NCBI RefSeq assembly: GCF_015207255.1
Contig: NZ_JADEXG010000028.1
Span: 1-57,992, forward strand
Origin: Vasconcelosia minhoensis LEGE 07310
GTDB taxonomy: Bacteria; Cyanobacteriota; Cyanobacteriia; Phormidesmidales; Phormidesmidaceae
DNA length: 57,992 nt
Direction: 5' to 3'
Positions 33,087 through 41,482 of this stretch are shown in pieces. A program made the position numbers and the translations under genes. Each line of letters opens with the position of its first letter. The first letter of the stretch is position 1. Below the pieces are notes generated by a model that did not search any database, was not told the DNA's origin, and was given only the letters and a program-made list of their open reading frames with translations.

Positions 33087-34421
33087 ATGGAAAGTTGGTC
33101 TGCCAGTGTGTCACTAGCCGTGTTTATTGGCGTGCTAGCCTGCATTATTGCTGAACGACTCCCTCTGACAATTGCTGCCCTGCTGGGGGCGCTGCTGTTG
33201 GTATTTCTAAACGTGCTTACCCTAGCAGAGGCTGTTGAGTACATCGCCCAGAGCCATGCAACCCTTGCCCTCTTTTTTGGAGTCATGGTCATGGTACGAG
33301 CGTTTGAACCAACCCAAATATTCGACTATCTTGCGACTCAAATGGTGCTGCTAGCCAAAGGGCAAGGTAAACGACTGCTGATTGGCATTGTGGCTATTAC
33401 CACTCCTATTTGCGCCGTTCTGCCCAATGCTACAACAGTCATGCTGCTAGCCCCACTGATTCCACCGATGGCGACAGAGCTAGGGATAAATTTTGTGCCG
33501 CTGCTAATCCTCATGGTATTCGTAGCGAACAGCGCTGGCCTGCTTACCCTGGTCGGAGACCCGGCCACATTCATCGTAGGTGATGCAATCAATATCAGCT
33601 TTATGGACTATCTGAAGTCGCTGAGCTTGGGAGGTGCGATCGCGCTTGGCGTCATCGTTTTTATGTTGCCAATATTATTTCCTTCCATTTGGAATAGGCA
33701 ACTCGATAATCTTAATCAGCTCCCTCATCCTAAAATTAATCATCCCCGGGTCTTAATTTTAGGTGGGGTCATTGCAGCTCTAGTCCTGCTATTCTTTGTG
33801 ATTGGAGAAACCTTACCTGTTCCGGTTTCTCCTGCAACGGTAGCTCTAGTCGGAGCCACACTCTGCATGCTCATTACGCATCAAAGTCGGATTGACGCTG
33901 TCCAGAATGTTCTAAGAGATGTGGACTGGAGTACTCTAATCTTTTTCATGAGTACCTTTGTGCTAATTGGCGGATTAGAGTAGACAGGCGTTCTCAGTGC
34001 CGCTTCTAATGTCTTAGCCTTTATCCTCAGGCAAAACATCGCCTTGGGCGCAATTTCCTTGATGCTGATAGTTGGAATCCTTTCAAGCCTTGTACCCAAC
34101 ATTCCATTGGTGGTTGCAATGGTACCTCTGCTCAAAGAATATATCGTCAATGTAGGACTCTCGCCAACTGACATTCTCGACCCTAATTTTACTGGCAACC
34201 TCCCGCCAGAGGTACTACCCCTGTTTTATGCTATGATGTATGGAGCAACCTTAGGCGGTAACGGAACTTTAGTCGGCGCATCATCCAATATTGTTGCGAT
34301 AGGGATCGCTGAACAACATGGTAAACGCATCTCTTTTCAAACATTTTTGCAGTATAGTGTTCCCATTACAGCCTTACAGCTAATCGTAGTTAGTCTATAC
34401 GTTCTGATTCGATTCTTCTGA
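33087..34421 (+). pseudogene. ArsB/NhaD-type (SLC13-like) permease interrupted by one in-frame amber codon
   Basis: Open frame of 444 residues broken only by TAG at 33981-33983 (codon 299): ...FVLIGGLE-stop-TGVLSAAS. Both halves are in the same frame and both read as membrane transporter. The first has VLPNATTVMLLAPLIPPMAT and LTLVGDPATFIVGDAINISF; the second has VPNIPLVVAMVPLL and GATLGGNGTLVGASSNIVA, the paired signatures of ArsB/NhaD-like ion transporters. A CAG (Gln) or AAG (Lys) codon changed by a single substitution would restore it. The lack of other damage indicates a recent mutation, a sequencing error or suppression. It stands behind a c-di-AMP-type riboswitch. Confidence 0.85.
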
Positions 34422-34515
34422 ATTTACCCATAATCTTCCCTTTCTGTATGTATTTTCAGACTGGAATACTAACCACTCAGTCACCAAACAAGAAAGATAC
34501 GGAGTCTAGAATAAT

Positions 34516-34572
34516 GTTTAAGACAGTTACAGTACAGCATTGTGTAGTGGAATTGCTGTAACTGTCTTAAAC
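34516..34572. repeat. Perfect 17-bp inverted repeat (23-nt loop) behind the permease gene
   Basis: GTTTAAGACAGTTACAG (34516-34532) and its exact complement CTGTAACTGTCTTAAAC (34556-34572). No T-run follows on the plus strand. It may be a terminator, a small MITE-like element, or a structured 3' UTR. It lies in the 536-nt space 34422-34957, whose only other content I see is the gene fragment at 34822-34932. Confidence 0.6.
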
Positions 34573-34821
34573 TTGTAACTGCAATATTAGCTAGTTAGCC
34601 GCGGCTGTCTTTGTTTAAATTTCTAACCGCTTTGAAGTCTGTATTAAGTTGGCAGATAATCCTGTGAAACCTGGAGCGGCTCATACGCTCCTGCTTCAGT
34701 GAGCCCAAATGCAAAAACCCACCTCTGTACTATTTTGCACGGCCCTATAGAGGCTGTCTATTGGCAATTTCTTCGGTCAAGGTGCGCAGCAACTTTTTCC
34801 TTGGTGTTCGGACACCTTGGA

Positions 34822-34932
34822 CGCTTAGCAGTGAATATGGCTGGAGCAAAAGGGCCTAATCCAAAGTCCCCAGTTTGGCTGTGGATTGTCTTGCTACTAC
34901 CAGATTTCTGGCTCAAGCAGCGGTTGACTTGA
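34822..34932 (+). pseudogene. Decayed 3' fragment of a paralogue of the P-loop-like gene at 31751
   Basis: From 34844 one frame reads EQKGLIQSPQFG, matching EQKGLIYGPRFG of the intact gene. After a frameshift the next frame reads LLLPDFWLKQRLT up to a stop at 34930-34932, matching PLLDFWLKQRL. Upstream similarity (CTTAGCAG against CTTAACAG) fades at about 34822. So the riboswitch-permease unit is flanked by an intact and a decayed copy of this family. Confidence 0.75.
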
Positions 34933-34957
34933 AAAGTTTGAATACCGCGATCACACT

Positions 34958-36385
34958 CTAAGCAATCGACCGACGGAAGTTAAAAAACTTCCGCAGCACA
35001 GTTTGCAGGAATTCGTTTTTGGCGTACTTCTGCTTGGTGAGCTGTAGGGCCGCCTTGCTGTTGATTTCCGACAGGGTAGGGTAGATGTGGATAAAGCTTT
35101 TCAGCGTGTCTATCTTCATTTTGTGGCTCATCGCCAGGACGACTTCGTGAATCAGTTCGCCTGCATGGGGGCCGACGATGTGAGCGCCCAGGATTTCGCC
35201 ATTGCTGCGGGTAATAAATTTGGCAAAGCCGTAGCCTGCCGCCTCGGCTAGAGCCCGATCGACCTCGGCAAACTCATGCTTGAGGATGTAGACATCGTCG
35301 CCGTAGCGATCGCGGGCCTGCTGCTCGGTCAGCCCCACCCGAGCCAGTTCAGGATTCGTAAAAGTGGCCCAGGGAATGACGCGGTAGTCGGCCTTTTTAG
35401 TCGGAAAAATCAGTGCGTTTTGCATGGCCACGGCGGCTTCGTAGCCCGCTACGTGGGTAAACTGGTAGCCACCGATGACGTCTCCAGCGGCGTAAATTCG
35501 CTTGTTGGTGGTCCGCAGCTTTTCGTCTACCTTGATCCCGGTCTTGCCGCATTCCACCCCGGCTGCTTCCAAATTGAGCGAGCCGACGTTGGGGGTGCGA
35601 CCCGTGGCGACCAAAATTTCATCAGCAACGACGACCTGATCGCCCACATAGAGGTGCTTTTTGCCGTCGATCACCTGAACTTTCTGCGCCCGGCTGTTGG
35701 TTAGAACGCGGATGCCCTCCCACTCAAACTGCTTCTGCACGACGCTGGCGGCTTCGGGCTCTTCTCTATGCATGATTGTGTCGCGGCTGGCAATCAGCGT
35801 CACCTCCGAACCCAGCCGCGAGAAGGACTGGCCTAGCTCGCAGCCGATCGGCCCGGCCCCGATTACCGCCAATGAAGCGGGTCGTGCTTTCATCGAGAAA
35901 ACCTGAACGTTGGTCAGGAAACCGGCTTCCTGCAAACCCTCGACTGGCGGCATGGCCGGATGGGAGCCAGTCGAAATCAGAAATGCCCGGGCACTCAGCC
36001 GCCGTCCATTGACCTCAAAGGTACGCGAGTCTAAAAACTGCCCCTGGCCGTAGATTACGTCTACACCGAGGGATTCAAAGCGCTCGGTAGAATCGTATTC
36101 TTGAATCATGCCGACCACCTGCTGAACGTGGCTGAGGGCTTTGGCAAAGTCAATCTGGGGGGCAGAGGTATGAATACCAAAGTCTGACGCAGTTTTAACA
36201 TCGTAGGCAATCTGCGCGGCATGGATCATCGACTTGCTGGGGACGCAGCCATAGAATAGACAGTCGCCGCCCAGCAGATGCTTCTCGACCAGGGCGACCC
36301 GGGCTTTGAGCTGAGCCCCAGCGCTGGCAGCGACTAACCCGGCTGAACCGCCGCCAATAATAACTAAGTCGTATTCTACTGACAT
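34958..36385 (-). CDS. Mercuric-reductase-like / dihydrolipoamide dehydrogenase family flavoprotein
   Basis: A 475-residue FAD-dependent pyridine-nucleotide-disulfide oxidoreductase. The N-terminal FAD site is IIGGGSAG, and the redox-active pair Cys42/Cys47 is in LLGGDCLFYGCVPSK. A second Rossmann site follows in VIGAGPIGCELGQ, then FAD motif ATGRTPNVG and AAGDVIGG. The dimerisation domain ends HIYPTLSEINSKAAL. It resembles the Synechocystis Slr1849 (SynMerA) enzyme, which reduces Hg2+ or uranyl in vitro. No heavy-metal-associated N-terminal domain and no mer operon is present, so the physiological substrate may be another disulfide or metal. Monocistronic. Confidence 0.88.
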   Translation of the reverse strand: MSVEYDLVIIGGGSAGLVAASAGAQLKARVALVEKHLLGGDCLFYGCVPSKSMIHAAQIAYDVKTASDFGIHTSAPQIDFAKALSHVQQVVGMIQEYDSTERFESLGVDVIYGQGQFLDSRTFEVNGRRLSARAFLISTGSHPAMPPVEGLQEAGFLTNVQVFSMKARPASLAVIGAGPIGCELGQSFSRLGSEVTLIASRDTIMHREEPEAASVVQKQFEWEGIRVLTNSRAQKVQVIDGKKHLYVGDQVVVADEILVATGRTPNVGSLNLEAAGVECGKTGIKVDEKLRTTNKRIYAAGDVIGGYQFTHVAGYEAAVAMQNALIFPTKKADYRVIPWATFTNPELARVGLTEQQARDRYGDDVYILKHEFAEVDRALAEAAGYGFAKFITRSNGEILGAHIVGPHAGELIHEVVLAMSHKMKIDTLKSFIHIYPTLSEINSKAALQLTKQKYAKNEFLQTVLRKFFNFRRSIA

Positions 36386-36509
36386 GCTTCAACTCCTTCA
36401 ATTCGCCGTTGCAGACCTGCGTTTTTCTGAGCGTAGAATGCTTACCTGAGTCTTTACTGAGAAACCTCCCTAATATTAAAGATTTTCACCGTAAGCTAAG
36501 GTGAACCAA

Positions 36510-37100
36510 ATGAGCGAACTTATCTTATATGCCTGCCCCACGGGCGAGCTGGCCGCCCAGCTGGAAGATTACTTTCGCCACAGCCGTCGCCGCTGTGGGC
36601 CAAATGCGGCCCATGCCTACATGCCGCACTGCACCCTAACCGGCTTCTTTCAGGCTGAAAGCCAGGCCATTCCCCGCTATGTGCAGGCGCTGGAGAAAGC
36701 GACCGCTCAGGTTTTGGAACAAAGGTCAGAAGCCGCGTATAGCCTAAGGGACAGCAACCCTTCGGTAATGGCTAGCGCTAGGGCAGAGCGTCTTCAAGGG
36801 AGAGTCGCCATTCAGTCTCTCCAGTTTCATCCCCTCTGGCATGGCTTGGAGCTCGCCTCTGACTGGCTCTGTCAGCTCGCAGCTCGCTTCGCCCGGTACT
36901 CCCCGTCAGCCCCCGCCCTGAGGCTAAAGGACTGGCTGCACCTCAGCTTGGCCTACGATTTCGACCCTGCTCAGGCCCCGGAGCTGGAGCAGCTGGCTCG
37001 GGCCAAAATTGACATACAGGCAGAAGTCCGCTGGGAGCTGCGTCTTTACGAAAGAAATGAGAACAGGACCTGGCACTGCCATCGCCAGCTCGCGGTTTAA
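36510..37100 (+). CDS. 2H phosphoesterase superfamily protein (cyclic phosphodiesterase / RNA ligase-like)
   Basis: A 196-residue protein of the 2H phosphoesterase superfamily. Two H-x-(T/S) motifs form the active site: HCT at 40-42 in YMPHCTLTGFF, and HLSL at 144-147 in DWLHLSLAYD. Members hydrolyse or ligate 2',3'-cyclic phosphate ends of RNA or small cyclic nucleotides. The ATG at 36510 has AAGGTG at 36498-36503; the GTG three codons earlier lies inside that site and is rejected. Cytoplasmic. It lies just ahead of the rmlD/rmlB remnant region but nothing links them. Confidence 0.85.
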   Translation: MSELILYACPTGELAAQLEDYFRHSRRRCGPNAAHAYMPHCTLTGFFQAESQAIPRYVQALEKATAQVLEQRSEAAYSLRDSNPSVMASARAERLQGRVAIQSLQFHPLWHGLELASDWLCQLAARFARYSPSAPALRLKDWLHLSLAYDFDPAQAPELEQLARAKIDIQAEVRWELRLYERNENRTWHCHRQLAV

Positions 37101-37207
37101 GTTGCCGGGGTTCCGCAATGGGTTAATATCTCCCCTATGACGTTGAGCGCCAGAGTAATGAAAACTCAACTGCCCCAGACCCGGCTGCTGCAGCCCCGAG
37201 GGTTTGA

Positions 37208-37342
37208 ATGACCCGGATTCTTCTATTTGGGGTGCAGGGTCAGGTCGGGCAAGAGCTGATCAGAACCTTATCGCCGCTAGAAGAGCTCATGGCCCGGGGC
37301 GAACTGTTTGGCGTGTTCGCGAAGCGTCGCCGTAGGCGTTAG
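37208..37342 (+). pseudogene. rmlD: rmlD (rfbD) remnant, truncated by a dispersed repeat
   Basis: From ATG 37208 the frame reads TRILLFGVQGQVGQELI followed by RTLSPLEEL. This is the N-terminus of dTDP-4-dehydrorhamnose reductase, with the GxxGxxG nucleotide loop. After about 35 codons it runs straight into the dispersed-repeat core (copy A, 37314 onward) and stops at TAG 37340-37342. The rest of the gene, some 250 codons, is absent. It directly precedes rmlB, its normal neighbour in rhamnose-precursor operons. Confidence 0.8.
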
Positions 37343-37375
37343 GAGTGATGGGGTAGGGGCATGGTTGCCATGCCC
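37314..37375. repeat. Dispersed intergenic element, copy A (core and hairpin)
   Basis: Core 37314-37347 is nearly identical to copy B at 6679-6712. The hairpin follows: GGGCATGG 37357-37364, loop TTG, CCATGCCC 37368-37375. Compared with copy B the stem has changed on both arms (CAT/ATG for CTT/AAG), preserving pairing. Confidence 0.8.
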
Positions 37376-37404
37376 GGATGGGTTGATGTAGCAATAGGGG
37401 TTTG

Positions 37405-38475
37405 ATGGCAGACGGTATGCGGCGGATTTTGGTGACCGGGGGGGCTGGGTTTATTGGCTCTAATTTTGTCCGGTGGTGGTGCGGGCAGAATCCTGGGCAG
37501 GTGGTGGTTTTGGATGCGCTGGTCTATTCGGGGAATCGGGCTAGTCTAGCGGAGTTGGGGGCGGAGCAGCTGCGGTTTGTACAGGGGGATATCTGCGATC
37601 GCGCCCTGGTCTCCAAACTACTAGAAGCAGCAGCCATTGATACAATCATTCACTTTGCGGCGGAATCTCACGTGGACCGCTCAATTTTGGGACCGGCAGC
37701 CTTTGTCCAAACCAACATGGTGGGGACGTTTACGCTGCTGGAGGCGTTTCGCGATCGCTGGCAGACCCAAGGCAAGCCGGCTGACTATCGCTTTTTACAC
37801 GTTTCGACGGATGAAGTCTACGGCAGTCTGGGGCCAGACGATCCGGCCTTTACAGAAACAACGCCCTACGCGCCTAACAGTCCCTACTCGGCTTCCAAGG
37901 CGGGCAGCGATCACCTGGTGCGGGCTTACTTCCATACTTACGGGCTGCCGACGCTGATTACCAACTGTTCAAATAACTATGGCCCCTACCAGTTTCCCGA
38001 GAAGCTAATCCCGCTGATGTGCGTCAACATTTTGCTGGGGCGCTCGCTGCCGGTCTACGGCGATGGCCAGAACCTGCGCGACTGGCTACATGTCAGCGAC
38101 CACTGTGGCGCGATCGCGACTGTCCTGAACCAGGCGCAGCCGGGCGAAGTTTACAACATCGGCGGCAATAATCAGGTCAAAAATATCGACATCGTCCACC
38201 AGCTCTGCGACCTGATGGATGATAGGGCTGGGGAACTGCCGGTCTTCCCCGCTCGCCAGCTAATTACCTTTGTCACCGATCGCCCGGGCCACGACCGCCG
38301 CTACGCTATGGATATCCACAAAATTCAGCGCGATCTCGGCTGGTCACCCCAGTTTGACTTTAGTACGGGCCTCAAGCAAACCGTCGAATGGTACCTCACC
38401 CACCGCGACTGGTGGCAGCCGCTGCTGTCTGAGGAATATCAAACTTTCTATCAAAAGCTCTATGGTCCGGGGTGA
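37405..38475 (+). CDS. rmlB: dTDP-glucose 4,6-dehydratase
   Basis: An extended short-chain dehydrogenase of 356 residues that converts dTDP-glucose to dTDP-4-keto-6-deoxyglucose. TGGAGFIGSN binds NAD+, TDE (135-137) and the Tyr161/Lys165 pair of YSASK are catalytic, and the TNCSNNYGPYQFPEKLIPL and DWLHVSDHC motifs are RmlB-specific. The ATG at 37405 is chosen because AGGGG lies 4-5 bases upstream; a second in-frame ATG is at 37417. It once adjoined rmlD, now reduced to a fragment upstream. rmlA and rmlC are not in the window. Product feeds rhamnose or other deoxysugar synthesis for cell-surface glycans. Confidence 0.94.
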   Translation: MADGMRRILVTGGAGFIGSNFVRWWCGQNPGQVVVLDALVYSGNRASLAELGAEQLRFVQGDICDRALVSKLLEAAAIDTIIHFAAESHVDRSILGPAAFVQTNMVGTFTLLEAFRDRWQTQGKPADYRFLHVSTDEVYGSLGPDDPAFTETTPYAPNSPYSASKAGSDHLVRAYFHTYGLPTLITNCSNNYGPYQFPEKLIPLMCVNILLGRSLPVYGDGQNLRDWLHVSDHCGAIATVLNQAQPGEVYNIGGNNQVKNIDIVHQLCDLMDDRAGELPVFPARQLITFVTDRPGHDRRYAMDIHKIQRDLGWSPQFDFSTGLKQTVEWYLTHRDWWQPLLSEEYQTFYQKLYGPG

Positions 38476-38550
38476 TCGGGTGATCGGGTGATCGGGTCAA
38501 GAGTACTCCCCTACGCCATCACGCCATCACTCCCCACTCCCCCTCTCACC
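38470..38550. repeat. GTGATCGGG tandem units and inverted CCATCACGCCATCAC partner
   Basis: Three GTGATCGGG units (GGTGATCGGGTGATCGGG and one more) are followed by CTCCCCTACGCCATCACGCC and a CACTCCCC run, the approximate inverse. It lies between the convergent rmlB and DMT genes and could fold as a long imperfect hairpin serving both 3' ends. Confidence 0.6.
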
Positions 38551-38911
38551 GCGATACCACCAAAACCACCCCGCAAATAATCAACCCCAGCCCCACCGCC
38601 CGAGTCAGCGGGATGGCTTCTTGAAAAATAAAGTAGCCAATTAGTACCGAGGATAGATAGATCAGCGAGGCGCTGGGGGCCGCGACGCTTAGCTTGACCC
38701 GGGTGAGTAGCAGGATATAGGCGATCGCGCCTACCCCGTAGGCCATTAGGCCAGCCACCAGTTCGGGCGTGGCGACAATGCTGAGTATGTGCTCAATCGC
38801 ATTGCCTGCGGTCACTTTGCCGAGCTTCACAGCGCCTAGCTTGAGCAGCAGCTGACCGATGGAGCTGGTCAGGATGGAAATCAGCAGCAGGCCAAATTCA
38901 GGTAGGGTCAC
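38546..38911 (-). CDS. Small EamA/DMT-type membrane protein
   Basis: A 121-residue protein with four hydrophobic helices, the size of small multidrug-resistance (SMR) or ArnE/ArnF-like half transporters in the drug/metabolite superfamily. SILTSSIGQLLLKLGA opens helix one and its lysine; LTRVKLSVAAPSASLIYLSS is the typical EamA central segment, and IPLTRAVGLGLIICGVVLV is helix four. Such proteins dimerise and export lipophilic or sugar-lipid substrates. There is no partner half gene beside it, so a homodimer is likely. Substrate unread. Confidence 0.8.
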   Translation of the reverse strand: MTLPEFGLLLISILTSSIGQLLLKLGAVKLGKVTAGNAIEHILSIVATPELVAGLMAYGVGAIAYILLLTRVKLSVAAPSASLIYLSSVLIGYFIFQEAIPLTRAVGLGLIICGVVLVVSR

Positions 38912-38974
38912 GCCGAGCTTGTAAGAATAGAATTCGGCTCATCATAACAGCTATTTAGGCCGCTATCGGGTCAG

Positions 38975-39931
38975 CTATCCAGCCAGATATTCGCGCATGT
39001 CGGCCTGTCGCTTGCGCAGCTTATTCAGGGCTTCTCGCTCGATCTGACGCACCCGCTCACGACTGATGCTGAGGAGTTCGCCAATTCTTGCTAGGGTCAT
39101 ATTCTGACCGTCTCTCAGGCCAAACCGCAGCGATAGGACTTCTTGCTGCTGCGGGGTGAGGTCGGCCATCAGCCGCGCTAGGTCTCGGCGTAGCGAGGTT
39201 TGGGTAGCGAAGTCTTCGGGCGACGGTCCCACGTCTTCGAGCAGGTCGCTGAGCTGGGTATTCTGGTTATCACCGACCCGTAAATCGAGGGAGAGGGGCT
39301 GCCGCGACTTGTCAATATAGTCGCGCACCTGCTTCGGCGTCAGGTTCACCGCTTCGGCTAGCTCAGCGATGGTCGCTGCTCGGCCCTCTTGCTGGGCGAA
39401 CTGGCGCTGGGCCTTTTTGATTTTGTTGAGCTTTTCAGTAATGTGGATGGGGAGACGGATGGAGCGGCTTTTTTCCGCGATCGCGCGAGTAATCGCCTGA
39501 CGAATCCACCAGTAGGCATAGGTCGAAAAGCGATAGCCCTTGGTCGGATCAAATTTTTCGACGCCGCGCTGCATGCCAATCGTGCCTTCCTGAATCAGAT
39601 CGAGCAGGTCAACATTGCGTTTGATGTACTTCTTCGCTACTGAAACCACCAGCCGCAGGTTGGCCTCAACCATCTTGCGCTTAGCCAGCTCACCCGCCTG
39701 AATCATGCGGTTTAACTCTTTTTCAGAAAGCTCGGCCGCTTCAGCCCATTCGTGTCGCTGCGGCTCGCGATCAAGCCGTTCTGCCAATTCAGCTCGCTGC
39801 TCTAGCAGCCCCATCATTTTCTGAACTTGCTTACCGTAAATAATTTCTTGCTCGTGGGTCAGTAGGGGAACGCGGCCAATCTCCTTAAGGTAAGTGCGGA
39901 CTAAGTCGTTGGACGTAGGAGCAGCTTTCAT
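38975..39931 (-). CDS. Group 2 sigma-70 factor (cyanobacterial SigB/SigD type)
   Basis: A 318-residue alternative sigma factor. The N-terminus [23 protein letters not shown] is region 1.2 of cyanobacterial group 2 factors, without the 1.1 domain of SigA. Region 2 ([20 protein letters not shown], then [17 protein letters not shown], about 108-152) binds the -10 element, and region 4.2 ([18 protein letters not shown], near 285) is the -35 helix-turn-helix. It directs RNA polymerase at stress, dark or nutrient-responsive promoters. The subtype (B, C, D or E) cannot be settled without a tree. A long, AT-rich upstream region (39932-40405) probably contains its promoter, which I cannot place. Confidence 0.92.
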   Translation of the reverse strand: MKAAPTSNDLVRTYLKEIGRVPLLTHEQEIIYGKQVQKMMGLLEQRAELAERLDREPQRHEWAEAAELSEKELNRMIQAGELAKRKMVEANLRLVVSVAKKYIKRNVDLLDLIQEGTIGMQRGVEKFDPTKGYRFSTYAYWWIRQAITRAIAEKSRSIRLPIHITEKLNKIKKAQRQFAQQEGRAATIAELAEAVNLTPKQVRDYIDKSRQPLSLDLRVGDNQNTQLSDLLEDVGPSPEDFATQTSLRRDLARLMADLTPQQQEVLSLRFGLRDGQNMTLARIGELLSISRERVRQIEREALNKLRKRQADMREYLAG

Positions 39932-40405
39932 ATGTTAAACAGGACTGAATAATGTAGACCTAGAAGCGAGCTGATATCGACTGGTATCAGGTGAGCACTG
40001 GCGTCAGAATAGCCCCACCCTGACGGCTTAAAATCCAATGGTCTTACTTTTTAACCGCAAAGCTAGTTAAAAACAGCCAATATCGCCACATGTGTAAAGT
40101 GATTGTAACAATAAAGCAGCGTTTATGAGAATAAAACTAGCCTCTCTAAAGATAGATTCGGATTAGCACCCTGCTGACCTGAAGTTTAGGTCGCCCCTGC
40201 CCAAGGCCTCGGAGCCGTTATCGCCGATAGGATAGCTGGTTCAGAGAAATCAGACTGCATCGATGATGACAAAATAGCGACTTTGATCCGCTTAAACTAA
40301 AATTAATTTTTGTTTTAAAACTTAATTTTATTTTTATAGAGTTTAAGTCAGCTGTTTTCAGATTGATTCAATTTTCGCTTCTTTTGCCGCCGCCAGCCAT
40401 AAAAC

Positions 40406-40434
40406 AAGCCAATGATCACCATGATCATTGGCTT
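40406..40434 (-). terminator. Rho-independent terminator of the SDR gene
   Basis: AAGCCAATGATCA, loop CCA, TGATCATTGGCTT: 13 perfect pairs with a 3-nt loop, 48 nt after the SDR stop codon. The minus strand reads TTGTTTTATGG after the stem, a T-tract. Between it and the sigma gene (39932-40405) lies AT-rich DNA with a TAAAATTAATTTTT-type tract near 40300; I see no gene there. Confidence 0.75.
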
Positions 40435-40482
40435 TCACCTTGTACTGACTAAGCTATAGCAGGCTCAGCTCGTAACGCCTGG

Positions 40483-41343
40483 CTATCCGCCGACTACAAC
40501 GCCGCCATTGGGATGCAGTACCTGACCGGTCATATAAGAAGCATCCTCCGAAGCCAGGAAGACAAAGCAGGTTGCGACCTCTACGGGCTGTCCCGGACGC
40601 TGCATCGGTACCTGTTTGCCAAAGCCCTCGACGCTTTCGGCTGGCATCGCATCGGGGATAAAGGGCGTCCAGATTGGGCCTGGGGCAACGCCGTTGACTC
40701 GGATTTTGCGGTCCATTAGGCGGCTAGCTAAAGAGCGGGTGAAGGCCAGATTAGCGCCTTTGGTGGTGGAGTAGCTGAGCAGCGATGCGTTGCCCTTGTA
40801 GGCATTGATCGAGGTGGTGATGATAATGCTGCTGCCTTCTTTCAGGTGGGGCAGGGCCGCATTGACGAAATAAAACATCGGAAAGACATTGGTGCCAAAG
40901 ATGCTGCCCAACCGAGCCGCATCAATTTCATCCATATCTCCCTCGGTGTATTGCTCGGCCGCATTGCTCACTAATATATCGAGCTGACCCAGCTGGTCTA
41001 CAGTCTGCTGCACGGCCTCGCCGCAGAACTGGTCGTTACTGATATCGCCGGGAATCAGCAGGCAGCGCCGGCCCTGAGCTTCGACCAGCTGCTGGGTTTT
41101 TTCGGCATCACCATGCTCATCTAAATAGACAATGGCAACGTCGGCCCCCTCTTTGGCATAGAGAACAGCCACTGAGCGACCGATACCGCTATCGCCGCCG
41201 GTAATCAGCGCGACTTTGCCCTTGAGCTTACCGCTGCCCTTGTAGCTATCGCGATCGTACTGAGGAGGAGGTGTCATTTCTGACTCTAGGGCAGGCTGGC
41301 GGTCCTGAGTCTGAGCTGGAATCTGGTCGGCAGAAATTGTCAT
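40483..41343 (-). CDS. Short-chain dehydrogenase/reductase with N-terminal extension (YhdF/GS39 type)
   Basis: A 286-residue classical SDR. After a 40-residue leader of low complexity (rich in Gln, Pro and Asp), LITGGDSGIGRSVAV gives the NAD(P) loop, VSNAAEQY the NNAG-like strand, and Ser179, Tyr192 and Lys196 (SYSTTK) the catalytic triad. APGPIWTPFIPDA, FLASEDASYMTGQVL and HPNGGVVVGG end the protein, as in B. subtilis YhdF/GS39 and glucose-1-dehydrogenase relatives linked with general stress. Substrate unknown; an aldehyde or sugar alcohol is common for the group. Terminated by its own hairpin. Confidence 0.9.
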   Translation of the reverse strand: MTISADQIPAQTQDRQPALESEMTPPPQYDRDSYKGSGKLKGKVALITGGDSGIGRSVAVLYAKEGADVAIVYLDEHGDAEKTQQLVEAQGRRCLLIPGDISNDQFCGEAVQQTVDQLGQLDILVSNAAEQYTEGDMDEIDAARLGSIFGTNVFPMFYFVNAALPHLKEGSSIIITTSINAYKGNASLLSYSTTKGANLAFTRSLASRLMDRKIRVNGVAPGPIWTPFIPDAMPAESVEGFGKQVPMQRPGQPVEVATCFVFLASEDASYMTGQVLHPNGGVVVGG

Positions 41344-41482
41344 AGGGTACTCCTGTAGAGGGTCAACAGATGGGTAACGTTTCCCAATACAGCGGCTGCG
41401 GCAGAAAATTTTAACTGTCCTAAAGTAGAGATCGCTAGGCCAAACTATTTCCTGCCTGAGTTGGAGGCGCGGTTAGAGGCGT

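Noticed and set aside
33981-33983. Programmed recoding (pyrrolysine or read-through) at the amber codon
   Set aside because: No Pyl genes or read-through context are seen in the window; a point mutation is simpler.
34958-36385. A mer operon around the mercuric-reductase-like gene
   Set aside because: There is no merR, merT or merP, and no heavy-metal N-terminal domain; it is a single gene of the SynMerA type.
38470-38550. CRISPR array in the GTGATCGGG repeats
   Set aside because: Units are 8-9 nt and directly abutting, without spacers.
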